64,000 nucleotides of DNA. Source: Thermovorax subterraneus. Lineage in GTDB: Bacteria > Bacillota > Thermosediminibacteria > Thermosediminibacterales > Thermosediminibacteraceae. The stretch is from NCBI GenBank assembly GCA_021608145.1, contig JAKIHM010000001.1, forward strand, positions 342,051-406,050, given 5' to 3'. A model generated the notes under the pieces. That model ran no database searches and had not been told where the DNA came from. It saw only the letters and a list, made by a program, of their open reading frames with translations. Shown piece by piece: positions 37,087 through 46,822 of this stretch. A program made the translations under genes and the position numbers. Within the stretch, counting starts at the first letter, position 1; the number at the start of each line of letters is the position of its first letter.

Positions 37087-40000
37087 GTTTTAATCGAACC
37101 ATAGTGGGATTGAAACGACAACAAGGTGGTCATTTGCTGCAAAGCGGCTGCGTTTTAATCGAACCATAGTGGGATTGAAACCTGAGGTAAAGACACCTTG
37201 AATGAAATGTTAGACTTGTTTTAATCGAACCATAGTGGGATTGAAACGAGTATAATAATAGGGAAGTAAAATTATACGCGAAAGTTTTAATCGAACCATA
37301 GTGGGATTGAAACTTGTTGTTAGTATGGACTTAAAAATCATGTTAGTCAGTTTTAATCGAACCATAGTGGGATTGAAACACGGATAGAGTTAACCGCGGC
37401 GGCATCTTTTAACGGTTGTTTTAATCGAACCATAGTGGGATTGAAACAACGGAAGCAAGGGCAATATTTCCGTCCTCTAAAAGGTTTTAATCGAACCATA
37501 GTGGGATTGAAACTGAGGAGCTGCTAAAAATACGAAAGCCGCCTACGCAGTTTTAATCGAACCATAGTGGGATTGAAACTAAGGTCATAAAACATATTGG
37601 TTACATCCGGCCCCAGTTTTAATCGAACCATAGTGGGATTGAAACCTGCTTTATCAGGACGCAGAAAGATGATACTCAAAAAGTTTTAATCGAACCATAG
37701 TGGGATTGAAACGGCAGTAAGCCGGCTCGTCCTGGCAGGGGTCTTTCCTGGTTTTAATCGAACCATAGTGGGATTGAAACTACGGTGTGCTTATTTTAAA
37801 CTTGGGATCTTTCTTCGTTTTAATCGAACCATAGTGGGATTGAAACTTAACCTTGCGAACTTTATAAATGGTAATCCCTTCATGTTTTAATCGAACCATA
37901 GTGGGATTGAAACCATCCGATTCATCCACGGCCACGCGGGGGACGATGTACTGTTTTAATCGAACCATAGTGGGATTGAAACCGGCTTCTTCGAAGACTG
38001 CTTTCAGCATGTCTGTGTCGTTTTAATCGAACCATAGTGGGATTGAAACTAGCGAGAGGCCAGGGGCGGGGGCCGGGGTGTGCAGTTTTAATCGAACCAT
38101 AGTGGGATTGAAACCTCATGAAGTGGGCCCTAACCAATGTGGCGGTCGAGTTTTAATCGAACCATAGTGGGATTGAAACCACCTGCTCTCGCAGTTCTTC
38201 ATGCAGCTCACATACGGTTTTAATCGAACCATAGTGGGATTGAAACGGCGCAGTGAGGTTCACAGTGACCCCGCAAGGTGAAGGTTTTAATCGAACCATA
38301 GTGGGATTGAAACGCTTGTAGCTCTAGTGATTCAAATAAAACACCTACAGGTTTTAATCGAACCATAGTGGGATTGAAACAGCGGCAGGTCGTTGAAGAA
38401 TGAGGCCAAGCGTTCAGTTTTAATCGAACCATAGTGGGATTGAAACCTGTTCTTTTTTAGTAAGCCTCATAATCTCACTCCTAAGTTTTAATCGAACCAT
38501 AGTGGGATTGAAACATTACTTTATTGGGCAACACTCTGCCAAGCCTTAAAGCGAAGGTTTTAATCGAACCATAGTGGGATTGAAACCCAGGAAACGAAAG
38601 ACGGTCTTGTGACGGTATGTGCGTTTTAATCGAACCATAGTGGGATTGAAACGGGATGAGGCGGTGCATGCCCGACAACCTTCTTTTCCGGTTTTAATCG
38701 AACCATAGTGGGATTGAAACTACTTAGATTTAGGCCCTTTTTCTATTATCTCGCCATGTTTTAATCGAACCATAGTGGGATTGAAACCTGCTAATGCCTG
38801 CTGTCTAATCGCTTGCCACGCCTGTTTTAATCGAACCATAGTGGGATTGAAACGCGGCTTTGTGAACTGCTAGAGGAGAAAAGAAAACTGTTTTAATCGA
38901 ACCATAGTGGGATTGAAACATGGTTTGTAGTAGAGTTTTATTAAGCGATAGGAGGGGTTTTAATCGAACCATAGTGGGATTGAAACTGAATATGTGGGGG
39001 AAGGGGGTTTTCATGTGAAATAGTTTTAATCGAACCATAGTGAGATTGAAACCCTATAAAAGTTGCAAACAAAATTGCAAACATAACGTTTTAATCGAAC
39101 CATAGTGGGATTGAAACCGGTCCTTCCCCGTGGTAAGCACTTCAAGAACCCGTCGTTTTAATCGAACCATAGTGGGATTGAAACGCGGGCAAGAGGAGGA
39201 GAGATGAGAATGAGGATATTATGTTTTAATCGAACCATAGTGGGATTGAAACTCTTCTAGCAATAATGTGGCGTGAGTATGCCTTAAAGTTTTAATCGAA
39301 CCATAGTGGGATTGAAACCAAGTTTGTCCTCAGGAATCACATGCCCTGAGTAAGGTTTTAATCGAACCATAGTGGGATTGAAACGTCTTACAGCCTTTGT
39401 CAGAAAATTTTCGACACTCCCCGTTTTAATCGAACCATAGTGGGATTGAAACAACTACTTTTTCTTGCTTTTTCTTCGTTTTTCTGCCATATCGTTTTAA
39501 TCGAACCATAGTGGGATTGAAACACTTCAGCCTTGGTCCAGTGCTTGCCGCCACCCTTACGTTTTAATCGAACCATAGTGGGATTGAAACATGTGTCCAA
39601 ACCTAACTACTGAAAAATACTGCGAAGTTTTAATCGAACCATAGTGGGATTGAAACCTTCTTCAAGGCTTCGATAGGGGACGTGCTCTCATTGAGTTTTA
39701 ATCGAACCATAGTGGGATTGAAACTTGGGGATAAGTTGGCCGAATGGGGCCGGGGTGGAGGTTTTAATCGAACCATAGTGGGATTGAAACGTAACTGGGG
39801 ATAAAGCTTGAACGTAATTTTGAATAGTTTTAATCGAACCATAGTGGGATTGAAACCGTCCTCCAGGATCTCCCGAAGCACCTCCAGCTTGGTTTTAATC
39901 GAACCATAGTGGGATTGAAACCTCGCTCTGCATAGTCTGCTTCTTCGTAATTTTGTAGTTTTAATCGAACCATAGTGGGATTGAAACCGTGAAGCCTTGC

Positions 40001-41726
40001 GAAAGATAGCCGAAGCCTGTCTCGGTTTTAATCGAACCATAGTGGGATTGAAACGAAGGACATCTACTCTCAAATTTTTCTTAAATATCGTTTTAATCGA
40101 ACCATAGTGGGATTGAAACCCGGGGACAGGCAACAAATACGATTATGAACGCTGGGTTTTAATCGAACCATAGTGGGATTGAAACTATTTGCAGCCTAAC
40201 TTTCTCTACTTTCAATGTCGGTTTTAATCGAACCATAGTGGGATTGAAACCTCGGTGCGAAAGCTCTCTTTTCCCAAATCGTCCCAGTTTTAATCGAACC
40301 ATAGTGGGATTGAAACGGATTACTACGGCGTAATTCGTATGACGAAGATGCCTGGTTTTAATCGAACCATAGTGGGATTGAAACTGCGGAAAGTGTTTCG
40401 CATATATGTTCCATGTTTGCGGTTTTAATCGAACCATAGTGGGATTGAAACTAAGTATAGGTTGTATTTAGGCATTGTCAACGAGTGGTTTTAATCGAAC
40501 CATAGTGGGATTGAAACGGGATGAGGCGGTGCATGCCCGACAACCTTCTTTTCCGGTTTTAATCGAACCATAGTGGGATTGAAACACTGGCGATATTATT
40601 ACCGTTGCTGGCGGGTTTTTTAGGTTTTAATCGAACCATAGTGGGATTGAAACACCACTTTCAGACCTCTTTATCTCAAGCGTCCTTATACCGTTTTAAT
40701 CGAACCATAGTGGGATTGAAACAAGTATTTAGATAGCATCTTCCCGATCGCTGTCTTATGAGTTTTAATCGAACCATAGTGGGATTGAAACCCTTACGGG
40801 AAAGGTTTCGACTTCCAGTAACCTTTCGTTTTAATCGAACCATAGTGGGATTGAAACAGCACTTTTCGAAATCCAAACTCTCTACTGTCACAGGTTTTAA
40901 TCGAACCATAGTGGGATTGAAACTATGTTACACCTTCACCTATAGAAGGTGCTAAAGTTAAGTTTTAATCGAACCATAGTGGGATTGAAACACCACTTTC
41001 AGACCTCTTTATCTCAAGCGTCCTTATACCGTTTTAATCGAACCATAGTGGGATTGAAACCGTATTTCATCTTTTCTTTCGAAGAAGAGAGCATTCATCG
41101 TTTTAATCGAACCATAGTGGGATTGAAACTACGTGTTTGATGAGAGCCGGGCGAATCGAATTTTCGTTTTAATCGAACCATAGTGGGATTGAAACGACTT
41201 CGTGTCGGCAGCAACATTCGAGCTTTTGGCGGTTTTAATCGAACCATAGTGGGATTGAAACCATCACGTGGAGCAAGAAAGCGATTGTCGCCGCTACGTT
41301 TTAATCGAACCATAGTGGGATTGAAACGTTTGTTTTATAAGCACATCGCAGCTATACTCCGAAGTTTTAATCGAACCATAGTGGGATTGAAACGCGTTGC
41401 TTTTGCGTCTGCTCCTTTTGTTTCCACAGAGTTTTAATCGAACCATAGTGGGATTGAAACTTTCACCTTACCTCCTTATGCCGATTTAAGCAACTTAGTT
41501 TTAATCGAACCATAAGTGGGATTGAAACAGCACTTTTCGAAATCCAAACTCTCTACTGTCACAGGTTTTAATCGAACCATAGTGGGATTGAAATTAAAAT
41601 ACCCTCCTTTACGGACTTATTAAGTAGACAGTTTTAATCGAACCATAGTGGGATTGAAACTTCGTTGCTGTGTATGTATATTTCGTGGGTCATAAAGTTT
41701 TAATCGAACCATAGTGGGATTGAAAA
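37087..41726 (+). CRISPR. CRISPR array 1, about 70 repeats of 30 bp
   Basis: Repeat unit 30 bp, beginning GTTTTAATCGAACC and ending TAGTGGGATTGAAAC, with spacers of about 34-39 bases (period about 67). I counted 70 repeats and 69 spacers. Variants are G-to-A in the repeat near 39022, one inserted A in the repeat near 41497 (CCATAAGTGGG), final-base changes near 41595, and a terminal repeat ending GAAAA (41721-41726). Decay at the right end sets polarity with the leader at left. Three spacers occur twice. No cas gene touches this array. The shared GGGATTGAAAC end suggests processing by the same Cas6 as array 2, leaving the 8-nt tag ATTGAAAC. Confidence 0.98.
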
Positions 41727-41825
41727 AGTGCTAGAAAGGAATTTGTACCAAAGAATTCGTGGTAGGCTATGCTGATTTCATTGTTTTCGAGCCAATACCA
41801 AATTTAGAAATCAGGAGTGAAGAGG

Positions 41826-44800
41826 ATGGACATAGAGAAGGTACTTAATGTTCTTAATTATTGGAGAAACAGTCTTGCAGATGCTGAGTACATGAGTATT
41901 GATGCTAGCAAATTTAGAAATGCCGTCGTTGTACAAAGAGAAGAAGTAAGAAAGGGCAAGATAAATGAAGAGAAGACTAAACAAATTTTTGAAAAAGCTA
42001 ATGAACTTAAAAAAGATCAAGAGAATTCGCCGGATAATTGTAGAAAGAATAGTGAAACTAACGGCATCGTTAAAAAAAATGATGAGCAAATTTATCAAAA
42101 GGAAGAAGTAGAGATAATAATTTGTCCTATAGTAGCCTTTTTGGAAAAGAAGCATGGAATAGAAAATAAAAATCTTGAAAAAATTATATCTCCAATTTAT
42201 ATTCCAGCGAATATAAATTCAAGAGGAGAACTTAAGTTAAAGACAGATACAATACCGTGGATTCCCAGAGATTATTTGGAACCAGTTCAGAGCCTAAAGA
42301 TTACCCCTTTGGGGTCTATAGATGAGTTTGATAAATTTCTTTCGAGCAGGAGTTTACCGGCCCCCGAAGAAGGGTGGACGGCTTACTGGAGATATTGTGA
42401 CGATATGTTAAGACATGTTACAGGGAAAAGCATCGATGAATTTTATTTAGAGGGGTATGAAATTAGCTCCGATGCTTTTATTTTGATTGAGGAGAGGGTT
42501 CAAAAAATTTCACAAAGCTTGATAACCCTTTACGATGATATTTTGAAAAAAAAGCATATAAACAAACTTCTCTTAAGATATACAAATATAGAAGATGAAA
42601 AATTGGAAAATCTTTTAACCGAAGAAGAAGAGACGTTAATATGTTTGAAACATTTAGGGCAAATGAGTGGCAAACATTTCCTTTCATATTCACAGAGGCA
42701 GTCTGTCCACCATTTTTTTACTTTAAAGGATGGGGAAATTCTTGCAGTTAACGGTCCACCAGGAACCGGGAAAACCACCCTTTTGCATAGCATCATTGCT
42801 TCATTATGGGTAGAGGCAGCTTTGAATGAAGGAGAGCCACCGATAATTGTTGCGGTTTCTGCCAATAACCAGGCTGTTACAAATATAATAGATAGTTTTG
42901 CAAAAACGGATGAAATTGAAAGAGAAAAAAATGTCCTTGAATACTGGTGGTTGTCTGAAATTAAGAGTTACGGGCTTTATATGCCAGCTAATAATAAATT
43001 AAAAGAAGCCGAGAAAAAATATCAAATAATAGATAACCAAGGGGGCGGATTTGAAGGAATTATAAATAGCGATGATTATGTAAAAGTAAACAGAAATACT
43101 TTTATAGAAAAATGTTCGAAATTTGCAGGGAAAAATTTCCATAATTTGAGAGAGTGTCGAAAGTTTTTACACGAACAGCTTAATAAAACGGTGTGGGAGA
43201 TAAAGCAAGGAATAGATATTTATATAAATCTTAAAAAGCAGGATGAAGTAATAAAAGAAAATTACGAAAAATATGGTGGGATAGATGAATTTATAAAGAA
43301 AAGTAAACTTGAAATTGTAAAGGTTGAGGAGGAAACAAAAATACTTAATGGTGTTATTGAAGGGTGGGTAAGACACATTCAAAGTGCTCCCTGGTGGATG
43401 AATGTTTTTTGGTTTTTACCTTGGGTTAGGAAACATATATTATGGCGAAACGAAGAATACGTTTCTAGAATTAACTACAAGATAGGTACTGATCTTTCCA
43501 GCAATTCCGGTATAATGGAGTTTTTGAGAAGAAAAAAAGAAGAATTGGTGTCTGAAAAGAAACTAAAAGAAGAGATCTTGAATAAGGCAATGAAAGAAAA
43601 GGACAAACTGATAAATTTGAGAGCAAAATTAAAAGAATGGGCAGAAAAAAATGAGATAAACTTTGATAGAGAACCTCAAAATCTTTATGAATTTCTTGGT
43701 CCTATCGATCCCGTATTAAAGTATCGAGCATTTAAGTTGGCGACTCATTATTGGGAATGTAGATGGTTAGAAGAAATGCAGGGGGCAAGGCTTGATAAAA
43801 CTCGTTATACTAGTTTTACCGAGGATGCACTTAGAAAGAGATGGAAAAGGCTTGCAAAACTCACTCCATGCTTTGTGTCGACATTGTATACACTCCCTAA
43901 ATTTTTTAAGGTGAGTGAAAGTAGTAGTTCCGGGAATAACTATCTTTATGATTTCATAGACCTGCTAATTATAGATGAAGCAGGACAGATTTCGCCAGAA
44001 GTTGCAGGTGCTGTATTTGCATTGGCAAAGAAAGCACTGGTAGTAGGAGATGTATTGCAGATAGAGCCTGTGTGGAATATATTGAAAGAAATAGACAAGG
44101 CAAATTTAGAGAAAAACGATGTTGTTAAAAGAAATGATGAAAAAGAAATCGAAAGCTTTATGAAAAGTGGTATGGCGGCTTCTTGCGGGTGTGTTATGAA
44201 GATAGCTCAAAGGGCTTCAAAATACAAGGTTTTTGAAGAAAGAGGGATGTTTTTAACAGAACATAGGCGATGTTACGAAAGCATTATAGAATATTGTAAT
44301 GAGCTGGCTTATAAAGGCAGGCTTTTACCTGAGAGGAAAGATCCTCAAGAGTTTATTTTGCCATTAATGGGATATAGATTGATAAAAGGAAGAGCTAAAA
44401 AATATATGGGGAGCTGGGGAAATGAGCTCGAAGCAGAAGAAATTGTAAAATGGATTTTAAAAAATAAAGAGATTTTGGAAGCTTACTATAGCAAGGAAGA
44501 AAAAGCGGGCAAAGATATAATAGAAATCATAGGAATAGTGACCCCTTTTACTTATCAAAGCAGAATTATAAAAGAGAAATTAGAAAAATATAATTTGGAA
44601 GGTATTACTGTTGGGACTGTACATAGTCTTCAGGGAGCAGAGCGGAATATCGTTATTTTTTCACCAGTGTATGACAAAGAGTTTAAAGGAGATTTCTTTT
44701 TCGATAAAAATATAAATATGCTTAATGTAGCAGTGTCGCGTGCAAAGGACAGTTTTCTTGTTTTCGGTAATATAGAAATATTTGACGAAATGGCTGAAAA

Positions 44801-44864
44801 ACCGTCAGGACTTCTAGCAAAATATATAAAAAAAGGCGGAGAAGTACCGGTAGAATTGAAATGA
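41826..44864 (+). CDS. Large SF1 (Upf1/Dna2-like) helicase of the CRISPR/Wadjet island
   Basis: 1012-residue superfamily 1 DNA/RNA helicase. Walker A GPPGTGKTT is at 310-318, the Walker B/motif II LLIIDEAGQ at 713-721, motif III LVVGDVLQIEP, TEHRR at 811, GTVHSLQGAE at 930 and motif VI VAVSRAKD at 968. About 390 residues lie between motifs I and II. They contain charged coiled-coil stretches flanking a very hydrophobic segment, PWWMNVFWFLPWV (522 onward). The N-terminal 300 residues match nothing I recognise. No nuclease domain is evident. The start at 41826 fits GGAG at 41814. It begins 100 bases after array 1 and is followed by a degenerate CRISPR repeat. A defence role is inferred from context. 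Confidence 0.85.
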   Translation: MDIEKVLNVLNYWRNSLADAEYMSIDASKFRNAVVVQREEVRKGKINEEKTKQIFEKANELKKDQENSPDNCRKNSETNGIVKKNDEQIYQKEEVEIIICPIVAFLEKKHGIENKNLEKIISPIYIPANINSRGELKLKTDTIPWIPRDYLEPVQSLKITPLGSIDEFDKFLSSRSLPAPEEGWTAYWRYCDDMLRHVTGKSIDEFYLEGYEISSDAFILIEERVQKISQSLITLYDDILKKKHINKLLLRYTNIEDEKLENLLTEEEETLICLKHLGQMSGKHFLSYSQRQSVHHFFTLKDGEILAVNGPPGTGKTTLLHSIIASLWVEAALNEGEPPIIVAVSANNQAVTNIIDSFAKTDEIEREKNVLEYWWLSEIKSYGLYMPANNKLKEAEKKYQIIDNQGGGFEGIINSDDYVKVNRNTFIEKCSKFAGKNFHNLRECRKFLHEQLNKTVWEIKQGIDIYINLKKQDEVIKENYEKYGGIDEFIKKSKLEIVKVEEETKILNGVIEGWVRHIQSAPWWMNVFWFLPWVRKHILWRNEEYVSRINYKIGTDLSSNSGIMEFLRRKKEELVSEKKLKEEILNKAMKEKDKLINLRAKLKEWAEKNEINFDREPQNLYEFLGPIDPVLKYRAFKLATHYWECRWLEEMQGARLDKTRYTSFTEDALRKRWKRLAKLTPCFVSTLYTLPKFFKVSESSSSGNNYLYDFIDLLIIDEAGQISPEVAGAVFALAKKALVVGDVLQIEPVWNILKEIDKANLEKNDVVKRNDEKEIESFMKSGMAASCGCVMKIAQRASKYKVFEERGMFLTEHRRCYESIIEYCNELAYKGRLLPERKDPQEFILPLMGYRLIKGRAKKYMGSWGNELEAEEIVKWILKNKEILEAYYSKEEKAGKDIIEIIGIVTPFTYQSRIIKEKLEKYNLEGITVGTVHSLQGAERNIVIFSPVYDKEFKGDFFFDKNINMLNVAVSRAKDSFLVFGNIEIFDEMAEKPSGLLAKYIKKGGEVPVELK

Positions 44865-44880
44865 CATCATAAATAGCAAA

Positions 44881-44910
44881 GTTTTGAACAAACCTTAATT
44901 GAATTGAAAC
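44881..44910 (+). repeat. Orphan degenerate CRISPR repeat after the helicase gene
   Basis: Exactly 30 bases starting GTTTT, with AACC at positions 11-14 and the intact tag ATTGAAAC at the end. By eye 23 of 30 positions match the array 1 repeat in the same orientation. It lies 17 bases after the helicase stop and has no partner repeat downstream. Confidence 0.65.
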
Positions 44911-44933
44911 GAACGTTAATTGTCTTGCTGTTC

Positions 44934-45860
44934 CTATCTAGAAACAATGCCTAATACCGCACCGGTTATTAATTCATTTGAGGACAATTTGATAAGATCC
45001 TTTGGGCTTCCGACTACTACGGCACCATAGTATTTTATGTCGTTTTCTTTTAAGTACTCGAGCGTCCTTTTGAGATTTTTTGAATGATAACTTGGAATAT
45101 TGCTTAGTCGCTCGAGTTCTTTTATAAATTTCTCTTCGCCATCGGGACTCCCGAGATATGGATTTCCTACTAATCTATCGGAAAGATAGCTGTTTTTTTC
45201 ATACTCTTTGTCTTCAAAAACAGAAACAGCTCCCCACATCAGTTTTAGGTTTCCAGGAATTGCAGCCTTTATTTCGTCAAGCGTTAGAGGTTTTTTGAAC
45301 GATACAGCCATTTCAACGAGGTTATCGTTTGGTATCTTTTCTAGGACATCGAATTCTCTGATAATTTTTTCTTGTTTTATTGCAGGATGGTAAAATTCCA
45401 ACTTTGGCACAGCATAAGGGACTAGGTATTTTTTAGCCCCTTCAGGAATAACGGTAGATAATTCGGGGTATGCATTCAATGACTCATTGACATAAAAAGA
45501 ATTGTTCCCCTTCGTTTGTTCTCCTCCCCAGGCATCAAAGTCAACGGTTATAATTCCGGCAGGATAGGGTTTATTGCCTATAAATCTCAGTAGGTAATAT
45601 TTTTTTTGGCGTCCAAATAGTCTAATGTTGTAGCTTTCTCCGGGAATTGCATAAGTGTTGGGCTGGCTAAATTTGACAAGATCCGGATAGAAACTATCTA
45701 TACGGTTTTCCTGGTTCTGTAGCATAATTTCTGGAATTACAAAAAGCAGTGCGAAAATGCATAACGTAATTGCAAGGGAAACCAATGTTGTACGCAGGAT
45801 GCTTTTAAGACGGGCTTTGCGCAAAAAAACCTTTTCGTTGAAATCTACATTATGCAACAT
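44934..45860 (-). CDS. Anti-sigma factor (sigma factor regulator family, YhdL-like)
   Basis: 308-residue protein with a short cytoplasmic N-terminus (about 25 residues), one membrane segment (TTLVSLAITLCIFALLFVIP) and a large extracytoplasmic domain. This fits the Sigma_reg_N/Sigma_reg_C family. Features include YLVPYAVPKLEFYHPA and KLMWGAVSVFEDK. It overlaps the sigma gene by one base, so the two are cotranscribed. It would hold the sigma factor at the membrane until a signal arrives. Confidence 0.8.
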   Translation of the reverse strand: MLHNVDFNEKVFLRKARLKSILRTTLVSLAITLCIFALLFVIPEIMLQNQENRIDSFYPDLVKFSQPNTYAIPGESYNIRLFGRQKKYYLLRFIGNKPYPAGIITVDFDAWGGEQTKGNNSFYVNESLNAYPELSTVIPEGAKKYLVPYAVPKLEFYHPAIKQEKIIREFDVLEKIPNDNLVEMAVSFKKPLTLDEIKAAIPGNLKLMWGAVSVFEDKEYEKNSYLSDRLVGNPYLGSPDGEEKFIKELERLSNIPSYHSKNLKRTLEYLKENDIKYYGAVVVGSPKDLIKLSSNELITGAVLGIVSR

Positions 45861-46318
45861 CAGCTTTTAGCCTCCTCTTCAAGATATTCCTTTAACTTTT
45901 TTCTTAGCCTCCAAAGCATTGACTTAACCGAATCAGTATTGGTGTTGAGCAAAATTGCAATATCTGAGTTTGTCATCTCTAGACTATATTTTAGGTAAAA
46001 AAGCTTTTTTTCAGATGGAGTAAGTTTATTGACCACATTTTTTATCACTTCTTTGTTTTCGATATTGCGAATTTGTGAGAAGTATTCGGAATCTTCGACG
46101 GATGACACCGGAATTTCCTTTTTATTCCTTCGTATAAAATCGATAAATTTATTTTTTGCCGTTGCGAGCACATAGTATTTTAATTTTCCGTCCTGAATTC
46201 CGTCCAAATGCAGATATGTGGAAAGTAAGGTTTCTTGGGCTATATCTTCTGCATCGGCTCTCGATATACCTAAGCTAAGCAAATAATGAAATACAAGTTT
46301 GTACAACTCTTGCCACAT
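45860..46318 (-). CDS. ECF-type RNA polymerase sigma factor
   Basis: 152-residue extracytoplasmic-function sigma factor. Region 2 includes DAEDIAQETLLSTYLHL and the -10 recognition helix NKFIDFIRRNKKE. Region 4 has LTPSEKKLFYLKYSLEMTN followed by the helix-turn-helix (IAILLNTNTDSVKSMLWRLR). GGGGGAGGG precedes the ATG. It is encoded between the helicase and the cas operon, divergent from both the small membrane protein gene and the cas genes. Its regulon is unknown. Confidence 0.9.
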   Translation of the reverse strand: MWQELYKLVFHYLLSLGISRADAEDIAQETLLSTYLHLDGIQDGKLKYYVLATAKNKFIDFIRRNKKEIPVSSVEDSEYFSQIRNIENKEVIKNVVNKLTPSEKKLFYLKYSLEMTNSDIAILLNTNTDSVKSMLWRLRKKLKEYLEEEAKS

Positions 46319-46441
46319 TGATCCCTCCCCCTTATAGTGGCCTCGTTAAATATGACGTTGAAGAAGGAAGAAAGTAAACAAAGATTTATGACTTCATTTA
46401 AGTAATTTTATCGTATAAAACGATAGTATGGAGGCGTAAAA

Positions 46442-46648
46442 ATGGATATTCTGGATATTCTCATAAGAGCATTTATTTGGGCGGTAGTGGGAACTTTTTC
46501 AGTAATACCTGGAATAATAATGGGAAGCGTTTTAGAAGTGTCGTTCGGAAGATTGCTATTCTGGCCGGGGTTCATAATAGGCAGTGTTGCTTTCATTATT
46601 TTTGTCGGAGAAAATTTATATAGTTATGGGGGTAATTCAAGTTTTTAA
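46442..46648 (+). CDS. Small two-segment membrane protein
   Basis: 68-residue protein with two hydrophobic segments (FIWAVVGTFSVIPGIIMGSV and LLFWPGFIIGSVAFIIFVG). A good ribosome site (GGAGG) sits 7 bases before the ATG. It is not recognised. A small inverted repeat (TATCG 46409-46413, CGATA 46421-46425) lies just upstream. It is divergent from the sigma/anti-sigma pair, so it may be a target or partner of that switch (inference). Confidence 0.6.
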   Translation: MDILDILIRAFIWAVVGTFSVIPGIIMGSVLEVSFGRLLFWPGFIIGSVAFIIFVGENLYSYGGNSSF

Positions 46649-46822
46649 TCTGCCTATTAATCTTTGAGGGGCAGCGTTTTTTCTCTAGAATCTTGTCAAA
46701 ATATTTTTTATTGTACAAAGAGGATTTTCAGAAAGTATATAGAAAATTAATATTAAACGATTTTCGATAATTATATCAATTAATTCCGGAATTTTTTTAT
46801 ATGCGAGATAGCAGGTGGAGGA

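Noticed and set aside
37780..41437. Open frames across array 1 on both strands with repeated peptide FNPTMVRLK, FQSHYGSIKT or FNRTIVGLK
   Set aside because: These are translations of the CRISPR repeat itself and are not genes.
41727..41825. Search for a further repeat or promoter hairpin between array 1 and the helicase
   Set aside because: No repeat-like 30-mer or clear hairpin was found. Only the GGAG site before the helicase is evident.
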